From positions 16,973,900-17,037,899 of the forward strand of contig OY747709.1 in the NCBI GenBank assembly GCA_963556495.2: a stretch of DNA of 64,000 nucleotides, given 5' to 3'. Position 1 is the stretch's first letter. Each line of letters starts with the position of its first letter. A model generated the notes under the pieces. The model did not search any database, was not told where the DNA came from, and saw only the letters and a program-made list of their open reading frames with translations. Source of the DNA: Valencia hispanica (Eukaryota; Chordata; Actinopteri; Cyprinodontiformes; Valenciidae). A program made the translations under genes and the position numbers. This document shows, one piece after another, positions 39,501-48,500 of this stretch.

Positions 39501-42426
39501 AGTAAGTCGATTTGATCCTTGACTGGCTCAGATTGGTGATCATCTGATCAGAATCGACCAGGATGCATTTTAAATGGCTTCTCTTATTTGTCTTCTCATT
39601 TCAAGTATTGTTTGCATTTATCATGCCGAGAAATAAAGTGTTTGCATTTCTAGTTTCAAGGTTGCAGACCGTTTGAAATGATGGGAGGGGAGATCTCTAC
39701 ATAGAGCACATAAATACTTACTTTACATTTAGACAGCCCTACAAAAGGAAAAACTCAGCCTATGCGGTAGACTCTACTACATAGGCTGAGTTTACTAAGT
39801 AGAGTATTTAAAGGAAAGTGAGTGGTTGCAGACGCAGCTACAGCCAGTGATTTATGGAGATTTTGTGCATAAAGCAGAAAATTGCTGTAGAATTATAGAG
39901 AAAGTGTAGTTTTTCTCAAAGCTTTCTTTGTTGGAACGTGCAGTGTATTCATGCTTTTTTCCCCTGGCACCCCAAATAAAACTATATGTCTGACATTGCT
40001 TTTTAAATCCTAAATTCCAGGTACTTTAGATCAACTGTATAAAAGTATACAAAACCTTTATTTCTCACGGTCTGACATGAAATCAGATACAATTTTGATA
40101 CAAAACAAGATTGGTTAGCATTACCAAAATTATTTCTATTTGCTAAACACCAGAATAGCGAAAGACAGATTTTATTTGAGAATATATAGAGGTGTTTCCT
40201 TTAAACTCTATGACTTGGGGCATACATTTCGAGTATCCATCCAAATGCTCCTTGGAATAATTTGTTGGGGTTTAGGCCCCATTCCTGCTGCTACTGAGTC
40301 AAAGTTTATCCCACACACCTTTTTGGCTATGCTCAAACATTTCTTCTGGAAATGAGATCAGGGCTTTGTGATAGCCTCTCCAAAACACTGACTTTATTAT
40401 CCTTAAGCCACTTTGTAAATTTAGTAGCATGCTCGGGTTCCATTCGGAAGATGCATTTGTGCCCATGCTACAGTATAATGTCCTCACTGATATCTTTAGA
40501 TGTTGCTTCAATATTTCCACAAAATCTTCTTTCCCCATGATGCTATCTATTTTATAAAGTGCGGACTCCCACAACATGATGCTGCCACCGCTGTACTTCA
40601 CAGTTAGGATGGTATTTACAGGCTTGCAAGCTCTCTGTTTCTTCCAAACGCCATTCTAGCTAAAACATTTCAGAGCGCACAAAATTGCTGTAAATATCAG
40701 GGTGTTTGGTTTCAGACAGTGACAAGTAAGATAAAGCGGCAACTGTTTTGCCTTTATAGTTGTTTTTTATTTAGTTACATGAAAACGCTGTGAGTGTGGC
40801 ACTTAAAGTGAATCTTCTGAGAATTATTCCCAGAGTCTGCACAAACATCTCTGCACAACACGACACTAAACAGCAGATTGCTAGAACTCAGCACAGCACA
40901 GCTTTTAGCACAGAAGCCACAAATTTCCCTCTGGACTCTAGGAGTGCCAGGATGAGACAAAAAGGAGTAACCTTATAATCAAAAGTCGCTTTAGTCTGAA
41001 ATCCATGAGGAAAAAACACAAAATAGTCGATTTTTTTGTTTGTTTGTTTTTTACAACAGTGTTTGTGTCATTACAAACACAGTTAAACTGATCAAATCAA
41101 ATGTTAAGAGGTTTGTAGTCATCCCTTTTTCAAGCTCCTACTGCCAATCAGACAGCGGGTCACAGGTTTTCTGTAAGGTTTAGGGCTTGGGATCAAGATG
41201 GCCATGGAAGAAGGTTAATATAGTCTCTGGTAAAGCCGTTCTCATTTTGATATGTTTTGGGTCGCCATCTTGGTAAAAGAAAGTTTTTTTGTTGTTGCCA
41301 AGTCCATTAGGTTATCGACAAAGAAACGCCTGGTATTTCAAAGAGTTCATTATGCCATGCATTTTAACAAGGTTTCCAGTGCCTTTGGGGGCCCACAGCA
41401 TCACATGTCCTCTACCATGCTCTGTCTTTGCTTAATGCCAGACTCACCTAGAGTATTTGTTCAGTTCTCCAGATTAGTTTCATCTAACCAAAGCACGCAG
41501 TTCCAGTTGAGGTCTGAGTAGAGCTTAGCAAACTAAATGTTTATGTTTATAATGGAAAGAGAGCAGGGCATGATACCTGACATAGTATCCAAGCGACCAG
41601 TTGGCATGTAGACAGACTCAAATGGTTGTTTTGGAAACTTGGTGGCCTTAGGATGTGACTCCTTGCTGCAGTTCTCTACAGTGAGCTTTGGAGATGTTGT
41701 TTTTACCTGCCTTACATCGTTTCTCTCTGGGTTTGGTGGAAAGAAAAAGATTTGGACCTCATCCAGTCAAATGATCAGTGGCAAAAAGAAATGGGCTCAT
41801 ATTTATAGCCCATTTTAACCAAAAGTTAAAATTACTAGTTGGATTGTTCAAGTTAAGTTTAAAATAAAAAAATGCTTTGATTAAATTTACTTTAAAGGAA
41901 TTGTTACATTGAGATACATTGATTAAACCGTCATAATCTTAAACAAAATATTTCTTAAGGTTTTTTTTCCCCTCCTATTATGTTCTCTAATTATGGGTTG
42001 GATTTTTTTTGGGTGTGTAAAATTATGCTGTAATGTTCTTACCAAGCGTAGCAACAAGTTGCTCGGCATCTGTAAAGTCATTCACTTTTCATATCAAGAA
42101 ATTGATCAAGCAAACAAACTTTCTGTTTAAATCTGTGAATTCAGATCCTTTAACTTTTTCCCCTTTCAGGCCTACAGTATGTTGAGCATAGCTGGAGCTC
42201 AGACTTTATTTGTGGCTGATAAAGGAAAGCTGGTGGGACAAATCACATGGTCAGAGGTACTAACTGCTGAGAATATTATGGTTCCCCATAAAATAGTATT
42301 TACATGCAGCTGGTTAAAGTTTAGAAACTTTTCAAGAGCAAATTGCCCTTTAGATCCAGCTGAGTCTTTTTGTCTCTCTCTTTTCAGATGAAACAAATAT
42401 TGGAGGGCTTGGCTAATGAGATCTGA
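19636..42426 (+). CDS. clcnk: clcnk: ClC-K type chloride channel (whole gene, 19 coding exons)
   Basis: This is a voltage-gated-family chloride channel of the kidney ClC-K type, which in vertebrates works with barttin in the basolateral membrane of distal nephron and ionocyte cells to let Cl- leave the cell. Coding exons: 19636-19786, 20376-20507, 21490-21618, 22195-22334, 22466-22543, 22812-22887, 23729-23854, 30623-30707, 30993-31094, 31300-31384, 33314-33469, 34019-34088, 34677-34787, 36015-36231, 37789-37922, 38312-38382, 38740-38820, 42170-42256, 42388-42426. They sum to 2070 nt, 689 residues plus stop (human CLCNKB 687). Selectivity-filter motifs are GSGIP (138-142), GKVGPF (182-187) and GYFMP (435-439), and the pore tyrosine is Tyr532 (PSFYD). 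The gating glutamate is replaced by Val184, the hallmark of ClC-K. Two C-terminal CBS domains (about 555-621 and 622-689) follow. All phases agree. Confidence 0.96.
20376..20507 (+). CDS. clcnk: clcnk coding exon 2
   Basis: Residues 51-94, from KLRDRLG through helix B ([20 protein letters not shown]). Acceptor TCTTTAAAG, donor GTAAAC. Confidence 0.93.
20600..21180 (-). mobile_element. Tc1-like remnant in clcnk intron 2
   Basis: The plus strand carries CCTGACAGCATGATACTACC and a GATCTCATCTGACCAG segment. These are the reverse complements of the GGSIMLW-type and SDETK-type transposase blocks, the same family as 2421-3942. It is heavily degraded. Confidence 0.65.
21490..21618 (+). CDS. clcnk: clcnk coding exon 3
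   Basis: Residues 95-137, starting [11 protein letters not shown] and running through helix C to the start of the filter loop. The donor (ACAG/GTTTGT) splits the first glycine of GSGIP. Confidence 0.93.
22195..22334 (+). CDS. clcnk: clcnk coding exon 4
   Basis: Residues 138-184. It opens with [13 protein letters not shown], where Ser139 is the chloride-coordinating serine, and ends with FLGKV, so Val184 at the gating position is the last codon. Donor GTAAGT. Confidence 0.95.
22466..22543 (+). CDS. clcnk: clcnk coding exon 5
   Basis: Residues 185-210. It starts [10 protein letters not shown], the second half of the GKVGPF motif, and ends in a lysine-rich loop (GKKK). Phase 0 on both sides. 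Confidence 0.94.
22812..22887 (+). CDS. clcnk: clcnk coding exon 6
   Basis: Residues 211-235. It contains [19 protein letters not shown], the helix G region conserved in CLC proteins. Donor GTGAGT. Confidence 0.94.
23729..23854 (+). CDS. clcnk: clcnk coding exon 7
   Basis: Residues 236-277, with [19 protein letters not shown], the conserved helix H/I region. Followed by the largest intron of the gene (6.8 kb). Confidence 0.95.
24270..24610. repeat. Possible non-autonomous repeat in intron 7
   Basis: The text (GGAAACAGGAAGGAAGAACC, AACTGGGGGAGAATG and similar purine-rich stretches) resembles the inner part of the inserted element at 31851-32427. Ends were not found, so this is a weak call. 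Confidence 0.3.
25675..27330 (-). mobile_element. Rex1/L2-like LINE in clcnk intron 7
   Basis: It has the same 3' tail (AATTCA-type units, TTCATTGATCC) as 10951. Going 5' to 3' on the minus strand: a linker with KAAGPDQM (near 26930), [10 protein letters not shown] and [20 protein letters not shown] (26817-26437), [46 protein letters not shown], then [22 protein letters not shown] C-terminus. About 100 codons between the [11 protein letters not shown] block and the LRKLGSFK block are deleted. It is inactive. Confidence 0.85.
27277..27580 (+). repeat. Two-copy direct repeat with AT/GT microsatellites
   Basis: CATTCCTGACGAGACATC at 27277 recurs as CATTCCTGACCAGACATC at 27410, and both copies run on to a TTTTGGTGGCG...TTTTTTTGCAAATG segment. 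(AT)n and (GT)n runs lie between. The second copy holds a perfect 24-base palindrome at 27458-27481. Confidence 0.85.
27780..28400 (-). mobile_element. Ty3/gypsy integrase remnant in clcnk intron 7
   Basis: Translated on the minus strand, the segment has the zinc-binding and core order of gypsy integrases: [39 protein letters not shown] and [18 protein letters not shown]. Many stops interrupt it. No LTRs were found nearby. Confidence 0.75.
28401..30622. other. clcnk intron 7, right part
   Basis: AT-rich intron sequence. The segment near 29830-30180 resembles a LINE 3' region but I could not identify the family. No exon-like stretch with splice sites fits the channel here. Confidence 0.4.
30623..30707 (+). 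CDS. clcnk: clcnk coding exon 8
   Basis: Residues 278-305, the I-J loop, starting [11 protein letters not shown] and ending in helix J ([10 protein letters not shown]). The loop carries the calcium-site positions of human ClC-K: Glu278 (human E261) and Glu298 (E281) are kept, but human D278 is Phe295 here. Confidence 0.92.
30993..31094 (+). CDS. clcnk: clcnk coding exon 9
   Basis: Residues 306-339, [17 protein letters not shown] and then FTKTNRLFL, matching the ClC-K KTNR stretch. Donor GTAAGG. Confidence 0.94.
31300..31384 (+). CDS. clcnk: clcnk coding exon 10
   Basis: Residues 340-368, [20 protein letters not shown], helix K/L region. Acceptor TCTCTGCAG, donor GTGAGA. Confidence 0.94.
31540..32745 (-). 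mobile_element. Tc1-like remnant in clcnk intron 10, split by an insertion
   Basis: The left part (31540-31850) and right part (32428-32745) carry reverse-complement Tc1 blocks. Examples are CACACCATGATACTGCTCA, for the GGSIMLW-type block, and CTCTCATCAGACCGAAGGGC, for the SDET block. The two parts are separated by a separate element at 31851-32427. Confidence 0.6.
31851..32427. mobile_element. Non-autonomous element with TGTCA ends
   Basis: The insert starts TGTCAGGTTT and ends AACCATGACA, a short inverted repeat. CTCTC flanks both sides (31846-31850 and 32428-32432), a likely 5 bp target duplication. It is about 577 bp, purine-rich, and codes for nothing. The superfamily is not clear. Confidence 0.6.
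32754..32836 (+). repeat. (ATCC)n microsatellite
   Basis: Interrupted CATC/CATCC units change to CTTC units at the right end. It lies in clcnk intron 10. Confidence 0.93.
33314..33469 (+). CDS. clcnk: clcnk coding exon 11
   Basis: Residues 369-420, [19 protein letters not shown] followed by [21 protein letters not shown]. This is the long extracellular loop and start of helix M. A potential N-glycosylation site NAS lies in the loop. Phase 0 on both sides. Confidence 0.94.
34019..34088 (+). CDS. clcnk: clcnk coding exon 12
   Basis: Residues 421-443, [20 protein letters not shown], with the GYFMP filter motif at 435-439. Donor GTGAGT. Confidence 0.95.
34677..34787 (+). CDS. clcnk: clcnk coding exon 13
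   Basis: Residues 444-480, [19 protein letters not shown] and on to PGGYALAG, as in human ClC-K (GAAIGRLLGE...PGGYALAG). Confidence 0.95.
34788..36014. other. clcnk intron 13
   Basis: AT-rich intron with a T-run near 35693-35709. No recognised repeat or exon. Confidence 0.4.
36015..36231 (+). CDS. clcnk: clcnk coding exon 14
   Basis: Residues 481-552, the longest exon. It holds [13 protein letters not shown], with His491 at the place of the human proton-sensing His497, [20 protein letters not shown], and PSFYD with the pore Tyr532. It ends [13 protein letters not shown]. Confidence 0.96.
36232..37788. other. clcnk intron 14
   Basis: Intron sequence. At 37003-37021 it carries the inverse of the start of the repeat at 60985 (CATAACCTCCTTGGCG). 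Otherwise nothing recognised. Confidence 0.4.
37789..37922 (+). CDS. clcnk: clcnk coding exon 15
   Basis: Residues 553-597, the linker and first half of CBS domain 1. Sequence is much more diverged from human than the membrane exons ([19 protein letters not shown]). The call rests on position, reading phase and fit with exon 16. Confidence 0.8.
38312..38382 (+). CDS. clcnk: clcnk coding exon 16
   Basis: Residues 598-621, [20 protein letters not shown], second half of CBS1 (human ESTESQILVGIVQRAQLV). Acceptor GTTTTTGTCAG, donor GTAATT. Confidence 0.9.
38740..38820 (+). CDS. clcnk: clcnk coding exon 17
   Basis: Residues 622-648, start of CBS2, with [12 protein letters not shown] (human PVTLTLFSETTLHQ). 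Followed by a 3.3 kb intron. Confidence 0.9.
38880..39560 (-). mobile_element. Rex1-like LINE 3' fragment in clcnk intron 17
   Basis: On the minus strand the frame has KIQQRLYFL (near 39440), the [14 protein letters not shown] block and, near 39270, [20 protein letters not shown]. These are the RT C-terminal end of Rex1/L2-like LINEs. The 3' end is near 38880, where the sequence reads CAGCTTTATTGGCAATTAT. Confidence 0.65.
40200..40640 (-). mobile_element. Tc1-like remnant in clcnk intron 17
   Basis: CACAACATGATGCTGCCACC is the reverse complement of the GGSIMLW-type block, and the minus-strand frame starting at 40601 reads [20 protein letters not shown]. Only this block and its left flank are recognisable. 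Confidence 0.65.
41080..41780 (-). mobile_element. Second Tc1-like remnant in clcnk intron 17
   Basis: GGGGGCCCACAGCATCACATG and TAGTTTCATCTAACCAAAGC match the layout (transposase middle block, then SDET-like block, read on the minus strand) of a Tc1-like family. Highly degraded; ends not located. Confidence 0.45.
42170..42256 (+). CDS. clcnk: clcnk coding exon 18
   Basis: Residues 649-677, [19 protein letters not shown] and LVGQITWSE, the rest of CBS2 (human QSLFVTSRGRAVGCVSWVE). Acceptor CCCCTTTCAG. Confidence 0.94.
42388..42426 (+). CDS. clcnk: clcnk coding exon 19 (stop)
   Basis: Residues 678-689, [12 protein letters not shown], then TGA at 42424-42426. It matches the end of human ClC-K (EMKKAISNL). 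Confidence 0.92.
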   Translation: MKQILEGLANEI

Positions 42427-42850
42427 GCAGGATCAACATGGGATCAGCACTCCCTGTGACAATATTTAACCCAACATGAATGCATCTTTCTTTGATCGGT
42501 GTGCAACAAAGCCTGCGCTCAATAATGATATCACTTCTTCATTCCCCAAGTGTAACGATGTTTGCACATGAACAAAACTGTAATTAACTGTTGGCTCAGA
42601 TGGGAAATATTCATTATAGCTTTTTTGTCTTTGCCATTAATTGTAATAAGCGGTGTCGGGTCCAAAAAGGAGATAGCGCACTATATACAGATCTGTGCTT
42701 TTTGACATGGTAATAAGATAAGTACTTCTGTCCACATTAATATTCAGCGAGCATGAACACCCGTTGCTACAATGAAATCTGTGTTATTTTTTTCTCATCC
42801 TGATAAATAAGTTTTATTCAGTATCTACTGTTTTGCTACAAGTTTATGTG
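42427..42850 (+). other. clcnk: Probable clcnk 3' UTR
   Basis: The sequence follows the stop codon. No consensus AATAAA is evident before the Tc1-like element that begins near 42850. The first AATAAA is at 42952-42957, inside that element, so the transcript end may lie within it. Confidence 0.4.
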
Positions 42851-44045
42851 ATAGAACAATGCATAGCAGTCCATTAATTGTAAAGTAGAAGGGAAAAAGA
42901 TACATGGTATTCATGTATTTGTATTCAGCCCCCTCTGCTCCGACACAACTAAATAAAATACAGCGTAAACAATCTGTTTCACAGTTAGGTTATGACACAG
43001 TAACTCTTGCTAAAATCATCTGACAGAGAACTGTTCAATCTTACATTTGAAAGTGGAAAGAGCAGGGCACAACTCCAAACTGACCAAAACACAGACGTCC
43101 ATCTAAACGGACAGAACAGAGAAGGAGAGCATTAACCAGAGAAGCAGGATGGAGCCTGAAATTGAACTTTTTTGCCTCCATGCAAAACGCGGGTTAAGGA
43201 AAACCAACAGTGCACATCACTCTAAAATCATTGCCACTGTGAAACATGGTGGTGGCAGCATCATGCCCTGGGGAGACTTTTCTTCAGCAGGGACAGGAAC
43301 ACTGGTCCAAAGTAATTGGAAGAGTAATGGAAGTCTCAGGTCCTCTAATCCAAGTCTACTCAACGTCCCTAGAATCATAACCAAACATGGAGAAGCAGCT
43401 TTCAGTTTCTATCCTCCTCTAATCTGGAACAAACTTCCAGACAACTGCAAAGCTGCTGAAACACTGACTTCTTTTAAATCACAACTAAAGAACATATATG
43501 TTTAGAGCTGCTTTTGAGTAATGATTTGATGTATCATGTTTTGTGTATGCTTCTTGCTGTTTTTACATTATATGCTTCGCAATGATTTGATGTATCTGTG
43601 TATACTTCTTCCTTTATTGCTGTTTTTACTTTATATGCTTTGTCTGTCTTTTACTGCTATTTTTATTTTACCTCTTAATCATGTAAAGCACATTGAATCA
43701 CTTGTTGAAAGTGTGCTATACAAATAAAATTGCCTTGCCTTGCCTACTGGAGCTAAATACAGGGCGATGCTGGAGGAAATTACAGGCAGACCTATGATGC
43801 AATGACCAAAATGGAGATAAGAGTCTGTGACAAGACTTGTAAACTGTTTTTCACAGATGTTTTCCATCAGATCTGACTGAGCTGCAGCTTATTACCAAAA
43901 AAGAATGAGCAAACATTTTAGAGTCTAGGTGAGCACTTCTGGTAGAGACATACTCTGAGTTGGTAAATTACGTAAAATAAATACACAGAACGACTTGTTT
44001 GTAACATGAAAGGGTGTTCTGAATAATTTTGCAAGGCCCTGTAGA
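42850..44045 (+). mobile_element. Tc1-like element just 3' of clcnk, split by a LINE tail
   Basis: The left part reads TTGTATTCAGCCCCCTCTGC and, at 43149-43300, encodes HHSKIIATVKHGGGSIMPWG. The right part, 43746-44045, has GCTAAATACAGGGCGATGCTGG and ends TTTTGCAAGGCCCTGTAG, a family-type end. The stretch from about 43310 to 43745 is a foreign LINE tail. Confidence 0.7.
43310..43745 (+). mobile_element. L2-like LINE 3' end nested in Tc1-like element
   Basis: The frame encodes SLLNVPRIITKHGEAAFSFY and WNKLPDNCKAAETLTSFKSQ, the C-terminus of an L2-type RT protein, and stops at 43503-43505. The 3' end has GTGCTATACAAATAAAATTG followed by a short CCTTG repeat. It is 5'-truncated to about 435 bp. 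Confidence 0.8.
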
Positions 44046-46261
44046 TTCATGGCTTTGTGATTTTCCAAGATTAGACCAGGTCAGGACGTGTGTTGTTGTG
44101 TCTAGCCCCCAAAAACACAATGGTTAGAAGTAACTTATGGATTTTTATGTTTTCGCCAAACAAAAAGGAAATTTGTTGAAAACGTTGCAGACCTATTTTA
44201 GTGATATGCTATTAAACTCTTCTTTACTGGTCTGTGACATTCAATAGGTGATTTCAATGCACTGAAAGGCAGGACTACCATCTGCTTAGTAAAGCTTATT
44301 TATGGAGGCTTTGGCCTATCTTTGTGAAGAATTGCTAAGTTTTAAATGCATGCCTTACGCATTTAGGGACTAATTTGAGCTGCATTCCCTGTAGCATGGG
44401 AGAAACAAATGCCTACAAAATACATATATGCCGACACCTGAGAAATGGCTAAAGTTATGAGTTCTCCTGGATCCAGAATGTAAAATGCTAGATGTTTTTT
44501 CACTGTTAAAGAGAAGCCCTGCATCATATTTAGTAATGAGGTGGGATGAGGGAGCAGAAGGAAAAACTGTGAGCAGCAGCTGTTAGGATTTACAGTATTA
44601 AAAATTCTCAGAGTATGACTTTCAGTGTGTGCTCAACTCATAGTGATCTGTGAAAAAGAGGCAATGGATTTTATCTGAATTATTCATTTTGAATGAACAT
44701 GCAAGGATATGTATCAACGAGGCAAAGGTCAAATTTGTTTAGCAGAATGGTCAATGTGGCTGAAACTGACTGTACAGATGCAGAAACCCCTTATATTTTT
44801 AGTGAGGTTTGTCAGATTGTGAAAAAATATCCTAGTGCAGTAGTGTCGGGCCTTCACAAAAAGATTAGGTTTTCCATCTTTGCACCAATCCAGTGGCATT
44901 CAGGCAATCTTGCAGATCTCGGAGTTCGTAGAACAGTCGAAATCCTGTGTAAAAGGTGACCTTGAGGACTGGAGAAAGAATTTTGCATCTGGATAAATCT
45001 GGTGCAGACAATGTTTTCTTCTTCACTGAAATAATGTTACTTACATGCTTGTTTTTATCAAGCTTAAATTAAATCTGAGGCAGTCGTTTGTTGTGGGTTT
45101 TTTTTCCCAGTATGCTATCATGGTCAGATACTACAAACACAATAAGGGACAAAGTCCAAAGAAAACTTTGAAAGGCCTTCAAAATGCCTGGAAGGATGTT
45201 GATAAAGACTATTTTAAAGACAAAATTTCTCATCTGAAAAAAATGATGGATAAAATATGGAAAGTGTAAAAGTATTTTCATAAACAATAATCAGGTACAA
45301 ATATTTTTGCATTTCACATCTCTGTAATTCCAGCTGTCCTTCGTCTTTTAGTGTCCTGTCTTTCTAAATAACCCTACATGTTATATTTGCAGGGGGGAAA
45401 TAGACCATCATTACTTCTGTACTCTCCCGAAGGACTCTGATGAGTCACTGAAACCCATTTTTTCAAGAACATCTATCGCCTGATCTCCTAACACCAAAGT
45501 GGAGAAAAAGCCACTATGCACAGCATCTTTTTGTACAGGCGTCCCTTGAAAGATTATGATGACAGGTCGTTCCAACAGCTCCATTCAGCATCCTCCTGTT
45601 TCTCTTTAACACGCAGGGTTGCTGACGTAACACACCAACCACACGTGAGCTGCCCCCCCCCCCTCCCTCTCTGTATTTTCTAAACCCGTCGTTTCTCTTC
45701 GCTGCACCTAGGGCTTTCAGACAGAAAAGTGTGAATTATACCTAATCATGCTTCTGACTCAGTCAGGTAATTGGATGGAGGACCCTTTTTTTCTCCATAT
45801 TCAGTTGAGAAATCTTAAAGAGGACAGATTTTTCTTTTTTTTTCTGGTATTCTCACTAGGTCAAGGTCTTGAGTCCTTCAGTTTAAGAGAAAAATGGATC
45901 TACAACAAAACCAGACAGCCATATTCATCACATATATATTAAAACCAATCCTTTATAACAACACACAGTATTTACACCAGAAATATTCAACTCTTTACAG
46001 CTCAACTCCAATTGTTTTCTACTTAGATTTAAAAAACTAAAATGTCACAGTTCAACTGTTTATTCACATGAGGGACAGAAGGAAAAATAGTATCTGTGAT
46101 CTCTCAAGGTCATGCCTTTAAATCCTTCTATTTGATGCATTTTGAAGAGTTTTACCCTAAAATGTCTTGCAGAACAATCATTGCTGGCGGATGAGGCGTG
46201 AAATCTCACTGAGTCTTATGGACATTTCCACTGTCATGACCAGCGTGTTTTAATTCGAAGA
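44046..46261. other. Intergenic between clcnk and fam131c
   Basis: The two genes are convergent here. A short ORF at 45045-45269 (KKTLKGLQNAWKDVDKDYFK) resembles a transposase C-terminus only vaguely. A C-run lies at about 45651-45663. No gene is seen. Confidence 0.4.
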
Positions 46262-46533
46262 CTAGTTGTAAAAAACATCATCCTCAGACAGAGAGCTGCT
46301 GTCGACGTGTCGGACGGCAGCTTCTGTCGTCACTGTGCTTCTGCCCTCAAAAGGATGATCAACGTCCTGCCGAGCCGTACATGTTTGGGAAATCGAGCCG
46401 ACCGGTGGTGGGTGGATCAGCTCCGCTGCATTGCTGTCGCCGTAAGTCTGGGTGTGAATGCTGTACAGATGTTGAGGTACACCTACGCTTCCTCCATCAA
46501 GCAAATACTTGGACAAGAAGTGGCCCTCTGCAG
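46262..46533 (-). CDS. fam131c: fam131c last coding exon
   Basis: On the minus strand the acceptor CTTTTTCAG is followed by 272 nt in phase with the previous exon and ends at TAG (46264-46262). It encodes 89 residues, beginning AEGHFLSKYLLDGG, with histidine/proline-rich stretches and ending SSLSEDDVFYN. Human FAM131C ends WEEDEVFYN, so the C-terminus is diagnostic. The function of the family is not known to me beyond a likely N-terminal membrane anchor in mammals. The gene lies convergent to clcnk, as in human. Confidence 0.9.
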
Positions 46534-47029
46534 CTGAAAAAGGGAGGACAGTGTTGGTGAGTTGCTCAAAACAATTTAAACAACTGGTGAAAACAATCAC
46601 AGCCGGATTTGTTCATGTTGACTTGCAAGTGCAGACAAATTGCTTGTATTAGAGACACTGATTTGAACCAGCTGTTGCATGGTATGGGGCTGCAATCTTG
46701 AACAGCACGTTGAGTAATTAGAATAAATACAAACTCAACACAGGAATCAAACAAGTTGTCTTTCATATGACAGAAAAAAATGTCAGTTTTTTACCACACT
46801 TAAATGTTTCAGATCAAACAACTGTTAACAGCAAAAAAAGAACCTGAGTAAATATAAAATGAAGTTTTTAAATAAGGAGTTCATTTTTTTAAGGAAAACC
46901 ATTTCGAAGGCTTTTTGTCGCCAGTGAACCAAAGTGAAGGACATTTTCCAAAATCAGAGAAAACATGGAACAGTTTTCCTTCCCTGCCTACCAAAATTGG
47001 AAGGTAGGCTACATCCCTTTTCCGGCGTC
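46534..47029. other. fam131c intron, left part
   Basis: AT-rich intron sequence following the donor-side of the exon at 46262-46533. Nothing recognised. Confidence 0.4.
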
Positions 47030-47650
47030 AGCTAGTACAGAACACAGCTGTTAGGTTTCTCACTGGTGCAGATAAGGGATGTCACATTACACCCATCCTG
47101 AGTCTATTACATTGGCTGCCTGTCCATATCAGGATTGGTTTAAAGTCCTCTTATTTGTTTTTAAATCATTAAATGGTCTTGCACTTCCCTGTCTGTCTGC
47201 GCCATTGCATCCATACCTCCCCTCCTGTTCTCTTAGGTCCACCAACCAACTTTTTCTGCATGTCCCTATGGTGCGCTTCAAATGTCTTGGCAAAACCGCT
47301 TTTGCAGTGTTTGCCCCCAGACTATGGAATATGCTCCCCCTAGACAACAGTCATATTTTATAAATATGTACATATGTAAATATGTTTGCTTTTTTCCCAC
47401 AGGACCTTCATAACAAACAGCCTGAGGACATTCTATTTTACTCTCGCTTTTAATCAGCCTTAAAATCTATGACTAAGACTATTGTGCATGCTGTCTTCTA
47501 CTGGGGTTTCTTGTAAATTGTTGCGCCATTTGTATTTCTGTTATTTGTACTTTTATTTGTTGTTTGTGTGCAACAATTTTTTATTTCACTGTAATATCTT
47601 ATATTTTGGTTGTATATTTCGCCATCTTCTGTGTAGCACTTTGGTTCATT
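47030..47650 (+). mobile_element. L2-like LINE C-terminal and 3' fragment
   Basis: Plus-strand translation gives TAVRFLTGADKGCHITPILS, LHWLPVHIRIGLKVLLFVFK and KTAFAVFAPRLWNMLPLD, the RT C-terminal blocks of L2-type LINEs. It lies antisense to fam131c in its intron. Confidence 0.8.
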
Positions 47651-47929
47651 CAGGGGTCACAGAAGAACCCAGAACAGCATCTAAAGCACTGGCCTAACCT
47701 GCATCAGTTAAGGACAGTGTTCATGATTCAACAACAAGAAACAAAATGGGGGAAAATGGTAGCATCCCGGGGAAGAGTTCCACGGAAAAATTTAAATGAC
47801 CAAAACCAACAAAAAAGCCAATCCCTGCTAAAAAAAAAAAAAAAAAAGCATTGTGATGATTATCAAAACTTTTTGGAAAATAAACAATGGACTTGTGAGA
47901 CAAAAGTTGACCTTTTAAAAAATTGGGGA

Positions 47930-48500
47930 TGGTTTGCTTGTAGTGATGTGCAGAGTTTGATGTTCGACAAACTTAGCTTCTTTTCTTGGCTTCATGAGAC
48001 CCAAGAACTTTCTTCCACTTGACCGTGGAGTCTCCCTCATACCTTTTGGCAAACTCTGGTTGAGTCTTGGTTTGAGTTTTCTTCAACCGGGGCTTTCTCA
48101 TGGCCTCTTCCATAAAGCTTTGACTGGTGAAGAACCCAGGCAAAAGTTGTTGTATGCAGAGTCTCTGCCATCTCAGCTGCTGAAGCTTGTAACTCTTTCA
48201 GTGTAGTCATGTGTTTCTTGGTGGCCCTTCCTAGTCTCCTTCTTGTAAGGTCACCCAGTTTGTGCGGTCGGCCTGATCTAGGCAGATTTACACATGTACC
48301 ATATTCCTTTCATTTCTTTCTCAGTGCCTTTAGAGATATTATTGTATCCATCCCTTGACTTATACTCTTCAAAAAATATTTATCCGATTTGCTTAGAGCA
48401 TTCTTTTGACCTTATGTTGTAATGGGAGCCAGGAATACTGATTAACCAGGGAAGGACCTTCCTGACACAGGTATCTTTATAATACAATCACTTGACTCAG
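47930..48500. repeat. Possible Tc1-like non-coding remnant
   Basis: The text (GACCGTGGAGTCTCCCTCAT, CTTGTAAGGTCACCCAGTTT) resembles reverse-complement stretches of a fish Tc1-like family. I could not align catalytic blocks, so this stays weak. An A-run at about 47829-47846 precedes it. Confidence 0.35.

Noticed and set aside
43000..46261. A second clcnk gene
   Set aside because: No further CLC motifs (GSGIP, GKxGP, GYFMP) were found outside 19.6-42.4 kb.
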